Shown: in pieces, positions 1-6,342 of the stretch
Layout: each line of letters begins with the position of its first letter
How positions within the stretch are numbered: position 1 is the stretch's first letter
Assembly (NCBI GenBank): GCA_902795745.1
Contig: CADBMG010000073.1
Span: 1-23,413 of the forward strand
DNA length: 23,413 nt
Direction of reading: 5' to 3'
Source: an uncultured Pseudomonadota bacterium
Lineage (GTDB): Bacteria; Pseudomonadota; Alphaproteobacteria; RF32; CAG-239
Notes under the pieces: model-generated
Database searches by the model: none
What the model was told of the DNA's origin: nothing
Seen by the model: only the letters and a program-made list of their open reading frames with translations
Translations under genes and position numbers: made by a program

Positions 1-114
1 ATGAATGCAAATGATAATTTTGCACCAGTTGCAGTAGCTGCATAATTTAGGCGAAAGCAACAAAATGAAATCCTTTAGGCATTGGTTTGCTTGAAGTGGG
101 GTTTTGAGCCACCC
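1..114 (+). ncRNA. ssrA: tmRNA (ssrA), 3' part including the tag reading frame; truncated by the window start
   Basis: Codons 7-42 read ANDNFAPVAVAA and are followed by TAA (43-45). This is the shape of an ssrA proteolysis tag: an ANDN start as in Caulobacter (ANDNFAEEFAVAA) and an AVAA end typical of alphaproteobacteria. tmRNA rescues stalled ribosomes and tags the nascent chain for ClpXP. GTTGC (28-32) can pair with GCAAC (57-61), placing the stop codon in a hairpin loop like helix 5. No T-arm or CCA end follows before sspB starts at 173, so a one-piece tmRNA does not fit. In the permuted two-piece form of alphaproteobacteria the tag-bearing piece lies last in the gene, which does fit. The 5' part and the acceptor piece are outside the window, and the 3' end is approximate. 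Confidence 0.68.
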
Positions 115-138
115 AGCAACAGAACGGCTCTGTTTGCT
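115..138 (+). terminator. hairpin after the tmRNA, possible terminator or processing stem
   Basis: AGCAACAGA (115-123) pairs with TCTGTTTGCT (129-138), giving nine base pairs with one bulge around a five-base loop. There is no clean T-run after it, so termination may be weak and transcription could continue into sspB. Its position just after the tmRNA coding piece suggests it ends or trims that RNA. Confidence 0.4.
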
Positions 139-172
139 ATTATATGCAGAATTAAAAAATAAGAGGCGATTT

Positions 173-646
173 ATGAAAGAAATTAATTATGATGCACTGA
201 TTGACAGATCTTTACGCAATGTTGTTTATCTTGCCATGAAATTTGTTGAAGATAACGGACTGCCGGGTGATAGCCATTTTTATATTACTTTCAGAACCGA
301 TCATCCGGGAGTAACTCTGGCACACGATTTGAAGGTGCAATATCCGGAAACAATGACTATTGTCTTGCAAAATCAGTTCAGCAACTTAGAAGTTCGCTAT
401 GATAATTTTTCGGTAGATTTAAGTTTTGGCGGTGTGCCGCAAACATTGGTTATTCCTTATGATGCCATAACATATTTTGCCGATCCGGCTGAAAAATTCG
501 GTTTAAGCTTTATTCCGCATGAAGAAGACGAATTTATCGATCAACTTATGGAAGCAAGCGGCGAAAGAATGCTCGCCGAGCAAAATCGCATGGAGTCTAA
601 AAAGGAAGCCGAAGTTATTTCTTTTGATAAGTATCGTCGCAAATAA
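173..646 (+). CDS. sspB: SspB, ClpXP adaptor for ssrA-tagged proteins
   Basis: A 157-aa cytoplasmic protein matching the alphaproteobacterial SspB family. It begins MKEINYDALIDRSLRNVVY and has the compact beta fold core (FYITFRTDHPGV, IVLQNQFSNLEV, FSVDLSFGGVP, LVIPYDAITYF), followed by an acidic, variable tail that in this family ends in a ClpX-docking segment. SspB binds the N-terminal part of the ssrA tag and delivers the tagged protein to ClpX. I chose the ATG at 173 because AAGAGGCG (161-168) precedes it; the frame stays open up to a TTG at 104, but that lies in the tmRNA tail and has no ribosome binding site. The tag it should recognise is encoded about 130 bp upstream, so client signal and adaptor are neighbours. 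The stop overlaps the next start by one base. Confidence 0.9.
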   Translation: MKEINYDALIDRSLRNVVYLAMKFVEDNGLPGDSHFYITFRTDHPGVTLAHDLKVQYPETMTIVLQNQFSNLEVRYDNFSVDLSFGGVPQTLVIPYDAITYFADPAEKFGLSFIPHEEDEFIDQLMEASGERMLAEQNRMESKKEAEVISFDKYRRK

Positions 647-882
647 TGAAAAAAATATCTGTTCTCATAGCTGGTCAACATTCTACCAGTGTCAGTTTAG
701 AAGCCGATTTTTTTAATGCGCTTGTAGATATAGCCGATGAACAAAAAATCAGCATAAATGAATTGATTACTCGTATAGATGCCGAACGCGAAGTTGATAA
801 TTTATCAAGTGCATTGCGCTTGTTTGTTTTGCATTATTATCAGGAAAAAATCAACGCCGCCAAAAAGAAGGGGAGAAAATAA
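646..882 (+). CDS. ribbon-helix-helix domain protein
   Basis: A 78-aa protein whose layout fits the small ribbon-helix-helix family of alphaproteobacteria (Pfam RHH_4 type). A beta strand, HSTSVSLEADFFNAL, is followed by helices IADEQKISINELITRID and NLSSALRLFVLHYYQEK, then a basic tail (KKKGRK). Such proteins dimerise through the strand and usually bind DNA; the target of this one is unknown. Its ATG overlaps the sspB stop codon (TAATG), so the two are probably translationally coupled. The last 32 bases overlap, on the other strand, the 3' end of trkH. Family assignment is firm; the regulatory role is inferred. Confidence 0.8.
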   Translation: MKKISVLIAGQHSTSVSLEADFFNALVDIADEQKISINELITRIDAEREVDNLSSALRLFVLHYYQEKINAAKKKGRK

Positions 883-2287
883 CCATCACGGTTATGACTT
901 CCAATCGTCCGATAAACATGGCAAAAGTCAATAAATATTTTACCAACGGTGAAAAGAAAGCATAATTGCCCTGAGGACCTATGTTGGTTACCGCACCCAT
1001 GCCGACATTTGTTACACAAGCGGTCGATGCGGCAATGGCGGTACTGAAATCGGTACCGCATAAACTCAATAGCAGGGTTATTACCAACAAAGCAATCATA
1101 AAAGAAAACAAATAAACAAACACTGAAATCGATACTTTTTCCGACAAGTTAATCATACCTATTTTCATCGGAATAATTCGATTCGCTTCAATAGCCGACA
1201 GCAAATATTTACGTAAAAAGGCATAGACCACCTGCCAACGAAATATTTTAATTGAACCACTGGTTGAACCTGTGCAACCTCCGGATAGAGATAAAAGCAA
1301 AATAACGGCGGTAATCCAGCCTCCCCATAGAGTATAGTCGGTTGCCGCCAATCCGGTGGTGGTTATTGTAGCGGTGACCGTGAAAAAGCCGTAACGTAAA
1401 GATTGAGCAAGAGAGTTGTTACTGCTGAAATAAAGATACAAAGAAACGATTGCACCGACATAAAAAACCAATCTCAATGAAGTAGCAACTTGGTGATTGC
1501 GATCGGACGGTGCTCCGCGTAAGAGCAATACGTAGAATGTCATAGGTATCGCACCGGCTAACATAAACGGGATTGTTACCATTTCTATACTAATGCTGTG
1601 GAAAGCGGCAATGGAGTCGTTTTTGGTGGAAAATCCACCTGTACCGATGACTGAAATTGCGTGATTAATTGCATCAAACCAATTCATACCGCATAAAATG
1701 TAAACCACACAACAAAAGACGATAAGAGCAAGATAAACAGCCACAATGCGTTTGGCTATATAGCTGAATTTGGGCATAAATTTATCATTTGAGTCTGAAT
1801 TTTCACGCTGAAAAATCTGCATTCCTCCAATACCCAAAATCGGTAGCAGTGCCACAGCAAAAATAACAACTCCTAAACCGCCGATGCCGTTAAGCAATGA
1901 ACGCCATATTAAAATCGGTTTAGGCAAAACTTCTACGTTTTTAAAAATTGTTGCACCGGTACCGGTTAAACCGGACATGGATTCAAACCAAGCATCGGTT
2001 ATATTGTCAACCGTTCCATACAAATAAAAAGGAATTGCCGCAAAAATGCAGACCAATAACCAGCTCATAGTCGTTACCAGATAGGCCTGTTTTAAACTTA
2101 TTTTTGTAAAAGAAGTGTTGTTAGATAAAAAAAGTGAAAAACCAAAAAACAATGTTACAGTCGCCGTACTCAAAAACGGAGACCACATCAGACCGGTTTT
2201 CCAGACCTCAAAGCCGGCGGGAATGAGCATAATTAAGCCTAAAATACCTAAAATATATCCACTGATGGTTAAAACCGGCTGCCACAT
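851..2287 (-). CDS. trkH: TrkH-family potassium uptake protein
   Basis: A 478-aa polytopic inner-membrane protein, the usual TrkH length of about 480. It carries four selectivity-filter repeats: LTGTGAT (residues 107-113), IGTGGFS (214-220), TTTGLAAT (309-316) and VTNVGMG (425-431). It also has the GGCTGSTSGSIKIFR segment (336-350) and the family's closing GRLE...FSPSFWRR. TrkH forms the K+ channel of the Trk system and normally works with a cytoplasmic NAD-binding gate, TrkA, which is not in the window. A TAGGA ribosome binding site precedes the start. It lies 9 bp after the degenerate nuclease gene and is probably the last gene of a metG operon. No hairpin terminator is visible past its stop, because the convergent gene pair occupies that sequence. 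Confidence 0.95.
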   Translation of the reverse strand: MWQPVLTISGYILGILGLIMLIPAGFEVWKTGLMWSPFLSTATVTLFFGFSLFLSNNTSFTKISLKQAYLVTTMSWLLVCIFAAIPFYLYGTVDNITDAWFESMSGLTGTGATIFKNVEVLPKPILIWRSLLNGIGGLGVVIFAVALLPILGIGGMQIFQRENSDSNDKFMPKFSYIAKRIVAVYLALIVFCCVVYILCGMNWFDAINHAISVIGTGGFSTKNDSIAAFHSISIEMVTIPFMLAGAIPMTFYVLLLRGAPSDRNHQVATSLRLVFYVGAIVSLYLYFSSNNSLAQSLRYGFFTVTATITTTGLAATDYTLWGGWITAVILLLSLSGGCTGSTSGSIKIFRWQVVYAFLRKYLLSAIEANRIIPMKIGMINLSEKVSISVFVYLFSFMIALLVITLLLSLCGTDFSTAIAASTACVTNVGMGAVTNIGPQGNYAFFSPLVKYLLTFAMFIGRLEVITVMVIFSPSFWRR

Positions 2288-2296
2288 ATTTTTTTC

Positions 2297-3181
2297 CTAC
2301 TTTAATGCAACATTTTCTGCCAATTCGGCATCAACCAATTGTTGATTTATCAGTTTACCATCCAAAAAGCACAAAGCCGTAGCTGCTTGCGATTGTGTGG
2401 TATATGCTACAATATCGCAATGCAAATTACGTCCCTCGGTTAGCTTTTCCAAAAAGAGCTGTGCCGCCTGTTCGTCGTAATTATTAGGGTTGGTAAAAAT
2501 GCCGTAGAGATAAACAAAAGTGTTATCAATGTATAAACTGTTAGCATCAATAATATCGACTTTTCCATAAAGTTTTTCCGATTCGCTTAAATATACCAAA
2601 TCCAAATCACGGCGAATGGTGTAGTAATCGGATAAATTACCGTCATAATACGGTGCAAAGGATTCGCTTTTAGCTTCTGTATTTTTACTAAGAGGGATAT
2701 TTTGCTCGGAGTAAGGTTCAATTTTAGCAAATGTGGGTGCTTTTAATTTAATTTTTTTGCTCGATTTCTGCGGATGATATTTAGATTTTGTAAATTTTTC
2801 TACATTCCATGTTACAAAACGAACAGGTTCATTTTTTTGCTTAGCTGTTTGCTCTGTTTCTGCTTCCGGAGAAATTTTCACGGCTTTTTCTTTGATTATC
2901 TGAATGGTTTTTTCTGATTTTTTTACCGTATCGGTTGCGACCTTTGATACACCGCTTGTCAAACCGGCAAGCCATGATTCTGAATACTTAACCTTGTACC
3001 AATCAACTATTTCATTCCACTTAACACCGTAAAAAAACGGCACGGTAAAAAATAGTACGATTAAAAGCAGCAAAATTGAAAGCAAAATTTTCCAATGTCG
3101 CAACGGCCACGTTAAAAACATAACGCATTTGTGTATAAAGCCCAAAAAGCCGTTCAAACGCATTTCTGCCCACTCATTCAT
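2297..3181 (-). CDS. membrane-anchored protein with a degenerate SNase-like domain
   Basis: A 294-aa protein with three parts: one transmembrane segment (about 31-50), a basic, Lys/Glu-rich linker (about 75-180), and a C-terminal domain (about 203-290) with the layout of a staphylococcal-nuclease/thermonuclease fold. The pattern is VDIIDANSLYID, then VYLYGI, then DEQAAQLFLEKLTEGR, then ALCFLDGKLINQQLVDAELA. The aligned positions for the catalytic arginines and several acidic residues look lost (VYLYGI where active enzymes have an Arg, and no Arg in TTQSQAATALC). It is therefore more likely a binding domain than a nuclease. Its start overlaps the metG stop by 4 bp. The fold call comes from my reading of the pattern, and the role is unknown. 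Confidence 0.65.
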   Translation of the reverse strand: MNEWAEMRLNGFLGFIHKCVMFLTWPLRHWKILLSILLLLIVLFFTVPFFYGVKWNEIVDWYKVKYSESWLAGLTSGVSKVATDTVKKSEKTIQIIKEKAVKISPEAETEQTAKQKNEPVRFVTWNVEKFTKSKYHPQKSSKKIKLKAPTFAKIEPYSEQNIPLSKNTEAKSESFAPYYDGNLSDYYTIRRDLDLVYLSESEKLYGKVDIIDANSLYIDNTFVYLYGIFTNPNNYDEQAAQLFLEKLTEGRNLHCDIVAYTTQSQAATALCFLDGKLINQQLVDAELAENVALK

Positions 3182-4875
3182 GATTGTCCTCCGTATTTTT
3201 GTTGCAATTCGGCTGTTTTTTCTGGTGTGATACGCTCAAACAAGGCATCTCCCGCTTCAAAAGGATGCCCCGCCGGCAAAGCATTGATTTCTTTAAGAAC
3301 ATCAAAATCTTTTAAGCTTGGCAAATCAGCAGAAGTTTGCCCGAATTTGTTCATTATTTTTTCCGCTGTATCCGGCATCAGTGGTGCACTTAATGCTGCG
3401 TAAATACGTATCAAGTTCAGGCACAAACGCAAAATTGTTGCTGCCCGCTTTTCATCAGTTTTGATAACTGCCCATGGTTCTGTTTTGGTAATATAGTTAT
3501 TACCCTCAACCCAAATAGCACGCAGCTCTGCTACGGCTTTACGAAATTCGAGATTGTTCATATATTTGAAGTAATCGTCGATTCGTTGCTGTAAAATAGC
3601 CAACATTTCCTTGTCATCAGCTTCCAATTCTCCGCCTTCCGGTACAAAACTTGCTAATTTTGAAGCCGTCATTTTCATTACGCGCTGAGCAAAATTACCC
3701 AAAACTCCGTTTAAGTCTTTATTTATTGTTGCGACAAAGCCGTCAATGGTAAAAGATGAATCCGATGCTTCCGGCGCATTTGCCATCAGCCAATAGCGCC
3801 AATAATCAGCAGGAAATTCACTGATTGCATCTTCGGCAAAAATTCCTCGGTGTTCTGATTTTGAAAACTTACCACCCTCAAATGTTAAATAGCTGAAACC
3901 TTTAAGATAATCTACCTTAGTCCAATTTTCTCCGGTACCAAGCATTGTTGCCGGAAAAGTTATTGAATGGTATGGAACATTATCTTTACCCATAAACTCA
4001 ACATAACGAACATCTTTGGCATCAAGCCACCAATCTTTCCAGTTGCGCTCACTTGGTTTTTCGTCAGACCATTGTTTGGTTATACCAATGTAGCCGATAG
4101 GTGCGTCAAACCACACATAAAATACTTTGCCCTCATAGCCCGTTTTATTAACCGGAAATCCCCATTTCAAATCGCGGGTAATACAACGCGGTTGCAGACC
4201 TTCTTTAACCCATTTTTTTGCAATGGAGTAAGCTACATCAGGCCAGAAAGCTTCTTTTGTTTTCAGCCATTCCACCAGTTGCGATTCAATCTTTGGCAGA
4301 TTTAAAAACAAATGCTTGGTTTCGCGTACTTCCAGATTTGTACTGCCGGAAACGGTACTGCGCGGATTGATTAAATCGGTGGCTTCTAAAACTTTGGTGC
4401 AATTTTCACATTGGTCACCGCGTGCTTTATCGTAGCCGCAGTGCGGGCAAGTGCCGGTGATATAACGGTCAGCCAAAAACATTTTGTCGTCAATGGAATA
4501 AATTTGCTTCATTGTTTTTTCGGTAATATAGCCATTTTTATCCAATTGCTCGAAAATATGATAAACAACTTCTTTGTTTTGTTCACTCGATGTGCGACCA
4601 AAATAGTCGAACGACAAATTAAAATCGCGATAAGTTTGCGCATGGCGAGCATGATATTTGTCGCAATACTGTTCAACCGGCAGATTTTCTTTCAAAGCAC
4701 CTACTTCGGATGCCGTACCGTGCTCATCGGTACCGCAAATGTATAAAACCTCATTACCCGACATTCGCATATAGCGCGCATAGATATCGGACGGCAACAA
4801 ACAGCCGACCATGTGTCCTAGGTGCGGAACACCGTTAATATATGGCAATGCGGATGTAATTAAGATTTTAGACAT
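3178..4875 (-). CDS. metG: methionyl-tRNA synthetase
   Basis: A 565-aa class I aminoacyl-tRNA synthetase that charges tRNA-Met. The HIGH motif appears as HLGH in LPYINGVPHLGHMVG near the N terminus, and the KMSKS loop as KFSKS around residue 335. The zinc knuckle inserted in the connective domain is CPHCGYDKARGDQCENC (about 141-157). The sequence follows the form with the ETKHLFLNL segment common in alphaproteobacteria. The C-terminal tRNA-binding/dimerisation domain seen in longer MetG proteins is absent. AAGGAG lies about 12 bp before the start. It heads a likely three-gene operon with the SNase-like gene (4-bp overlap) and trkH. Confidence 0.97.
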   Translation of the reverse strand: MSKILITSALPYINGVPHLGHMVGCLLPSDIYARYMRMSGNEVLYICGTDEHGTASEVGALKENLPVEQYCDKYHARHAQTYRDFNLSFDYFGRTSSEQNKEVVYHIFEQLDKNGYITEKTMKQIYSIDDKMFLADRYITGTCPHCGYDKARGDQCENCTKVLEATDLINPRSTVSGSTNLEVRETKHLFLNLPKIESQLVEWLKTKEAFWPDVAYSIAKKWVKEGLQPRCITRDLKWGFPVNKTGYEGKVFYVWFDAPIGYIGITKQWSDEKPSERNWKDWWLDAKDVRYVEFMGKDNVPYHSITFPATMLGTGENWTKVDYLKGFSYLTFEGGKFSKSEHRGIFAEDAISEFPADYWRYWLMANAPEASDSSFTIDGFVATINKDLNGVLGNFAQRVMKMTASKLASFVPEGGELEADDKEMLAILQQRIDDYFKYMNNLEFRKAVAELRAIWVEGNNYITKTEPWAVIKTDEKRAATILRLCLNLIRIYAALSAPLMPDTAEKIMNKFGQTSADLPSLKDFDVLKEINALPAGHPFEAGDALFERITPEKTAELQQKYGGQS

Positions 4876-5144
4876 TGTAAAATAAGCTCCTTATAAAATT
4901 AACAATACATCAGCGAAAGTTTACTATTTTTTACGAAAATCGCAAGCAAAAAAAGTAAGTAAGGATTGTTTTGTTTTCTTTTGGACATGGCATGCAATTA
5001 CTTGTATTAGCAGCTTTGCCGAGAGTGGAAACAGGCGGGAACATCAAAGGGCACTTTGAGGGGAGATTTTCGACTTTTTTGATTATTCTCAATAGAGAGG
5101 TTAAGCGGAAAATTATATTTTTTAAGAAAAATAAAAATTAATTA
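4876..5144. other. intergenic region upstream of metG with a GC-richer island
   Basis: No gene is supported here. The flanks are A/T-rich, but 5010-5070 is clearly richer in G and C than its surroundings. It contains a perfect small hairpin, TCAAAG-GGCA-CTTTGA (5047-5062). An open frame through it lacks a convincing start. It may be the remnant of a gene or of a small RNA. The metG promoter must also lie in this region, but I see no clear consensus for it. Confidence 0.4.
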
Positions 5145-5173
5145 TTGACAAATATTTTTATTTATGCTACATA
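5145..5173 (+). promoter_or_regulatory. promoter candidate for the 43-codon ORF and the RNA after it
   Basis: A perfect -35 (TTGACA, 5145-5150) is followed after 17 bp by a weak -10 (TACATA, 5168-5173). The -35 and spacing are convincing and the -10 is poor. It would drive the transcript that ends at the strong terminator at 5475-5510. Confidence 0.4.
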
Positions 5174-5212
5174 TTAGACAGAAAATTTATTATTAATATA
5201 AAAATTAAAGTT

Positions 5213-5344
5213 ATGACACAGAAAAAAACATCTTTAGCCGCTCTGGCTTTATTGAAGAAGTACGAAGAAGCCCTTAATAGCGGCAGAGTATTAACATCAA
5301 AAGAGAGACAGGTATATCAGAGTCTCCTTAATCAGTTGAAGTAG
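5213..5344 (+). CDS. small ORF, 43 aa, unknown
   Basis: ATG to TAG gives a 43-residue protein starting MTQKKTSLAALALLKKYEEA and ending VYQSLLNQLK. It is predicted to be mostly helical, with two amphipathic stretches (SLAALALLKKYEEALNSG and SKERQVYQSLLNQLK) and no membrane segment or cysteine. I recognise no family. It sits downstream of a promoter candidate and upstream of a structured RNA with a strong terminator, so the region is probably transcribed. The ribosome binding site (AAAG, 5207-5210) is weak, which leaves open whether it is translated or is the 5' part of a noncoding RNA. Confidence 0.4.
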   Translation: MTQKKTSLAALALLKKYEEALNSGRVLTSKERQVYQSLLNQLK

Positions 5345-5474
5345 GCTGAGGCCTAAAAGCGCGCGAAGGCTCATCTTATTGCCAACGTTGCGCTCGGGGA
5401 GAGAAAAATTATAATAAACAATTAAACAATCATTAGTCCAATCTCCCCGGACTAACAAATGTTACTCTAACTAC
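5345..5474 (+). ncRNA. structured RNA or 3' UTR with a CUCCCC-loop hairpin
   Basis: Several stems can form here: TGAGGCCT (5347-5354) with AGGCTCA (5367-5373), one bulge; the palindrome CAACGTTG (5383-5390); and TTAGTCC (5433-5439) with GGACTAA (5449-5455), seven perfect pairs. The last one presents an AATCTCCCC loop. The loop could bind Shine-Dalgarno sequences, as reported for C-rich loops in some alphaproteobacterial small RNAs. CGGGGAGA (5395-5402) could instead pair with TCTCCCCG (5442-5449), so two exclusive folds are possible. It could be an independent small RNA, a 3' UTR, or a leader. Boundaries are guesses apart from the terminator. Confidence 0.4.
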
Positions 5475-5510
5475 AACCCGACGTTCGTGAGAACCTCGGG
5501 TTGATTTTTT
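5475..5510 (+). terminator. strong intrinsic terminator
   Basis: AACCCGA (5475-5481) pairs with TCGGGTT (5496-5502), and inside it GTTC pairs with GAAC around a GTGA loop. A run of six T (5505-5510) follows. It ends the transcript that contains the 43-codon ORF and the structured RNA. Confidence 0.85.
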
Positions 5511-5568
5511 ATAAGCTCAAAACGGAAATTTAGAAAATAATAAAAAATTCAGGACGTATTTATTATTG

Positions 5569-5669
5569 TCATGCTGAGCGAACTTGTTCGCGTGAGCATC
5601 TTCGGACGCCAGTCCGATACAACCGCACTTTGTGCGGAGATTCTTAACATACTACACTCCTCAGAATGA
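5569..5669. repeat. palindromic element with three internal hairpins
   Basis: The ends, TCATGCTGAG (5569-5578) and CTCAGAATGA (5660-5669), are inverted copies with one mismatch. Between them are three perfect hairpins: GCGAAC-TT-GTTCGC (5578-5591), TCGGAC-GCCA-GTCCGA (5602-5617) and CCGCAC-TTT-GTGCGG (5623-5637). The whole could fold as a multi-armed cruciform. The TCATnCTGAG end resembles the dispersed palindromic repeats found between genes in many bacteria. I see no second copy in this window, so its repeat nature is inferred from its form. Confidence 0.6.
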
Positions 5670-5706
5670 TTTTTTTGCAATTACGTATATTTTTAAAAAA
5701 GTTTCT

Positions 5707-6342
5707 TTATTCCATAAAGCTGCAAATTTCGGCACGACAGAAGTTCAGTCCGATTTTCTTTTCTGCGCTGGTAGCAATAATCTCATTCATCGCCGCGGCA
5801 TGATTTTTCAACTCTGCCAGAACTTTTTCTTGTGTTTTTTGCAATTCGGCGGCAGGAATTTTATCTGTTTTAGTCAAAATAATTTGATAAACAACCGCCG
5901 ATTCGTCGAGCAATTTCATTATTTCCGCATCTTCTTTTTTTATGCCGTGACGCGAATCAATCAACAAAAAAACACGGCGCAAGTTTGGTCTTCCGCGCAA
6001 ATAATCTTTTAACACCGCTTGCCATTGCTTTACCAATTTTTCCGGTGCTTTAGCATAGCCGTATCCCGGAAGGTCAACCATATACAATTTAAAAAAAAAA
6101 AAAAAAAAATTGAGTTGTTGAGTACGTCCGGGGGTAGAAGAAGTTTTTGCCAGTTTTCTCTGATTAAAAAGAGCATTAATTAAACTGGATTTACCTACAT
6201 TAGAGCGTCCGGCAAAGGCTATTTCACTACGATCAGCATCAGGCAGTTGCGACAATTGTGCTACACTCAGCATAAAGTCGCAACGGCGGCCGAATTGCAT
6301 TTCGGCTGCATTCAGTTGCTCTGCCGTCCACTTTTCGCTCAT
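5707..6342 (-). CDS. engB: ribosome biogenesis GTPase EngB (YsxC/YihA)
   Basis: A 211-aa GTPase needed for assembly of the large ribosomal subunit in organisms where it has been studied. The P-loop is GRSNVGKSS (45-53), the switch region STPGRTQQLNFF (69-80), G3 is DLPGYGYA (90-97) and G4 is TKTD, followed by TSAEKKIGL near the end. A run of 19 T in the coding strand (window 6091-6109) encodes six phenylalanines (79-84). Compared with E. coli EngB the spacing between the switch and G3 is unchanged, so the tract replaces beta-strand residues rather than adding any. Slippage there would frameshift the gene. It starts directly after the yidC stop codon, with GGAG inside the end of yidC as ribosome binding site. 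Confidence 0.95.
   Translation of the reverse strand: MSEKWTAEQLNAAEMQFGRRCDFMLSVAQLSQLPDADRSEIAFAGRSNVGKSSLINALFNQRKLAKTSSTPGRTQQLNFFFFFFKLYMVDLPGYGYAKAPEKLVKQWQAVLKDYLRGRPNLRRVFLLIDSRHGIKKEDAEIMKLLDESAVVYQIILTKTDKIPAAELQKTQEKVLAELKNHAAAMNEIIATSAEKKIGLNFCRAEICSFME

Noticed and set aside
104..172. Longer SspB frame starting at TTG 104
   Set aside because: It has no ribosome binding site and lies within the tmRNA tail hairpins; ATG 173 has AAGAGGCG and matches the family start.
4980..5110. Protein-coding gene in the GC-richer island
   Set aside because: The open frame begins in unlike flanks, has no ribosome binding site and ends in A/T-rich sequence coding for lysine and asparagine.
4876..5706. 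Replication origin near rpmH
   Set aside because: I find no TTATCCACA-type DnaA boxes and no dnaA gene, although the rpmH block often lies near the origin.
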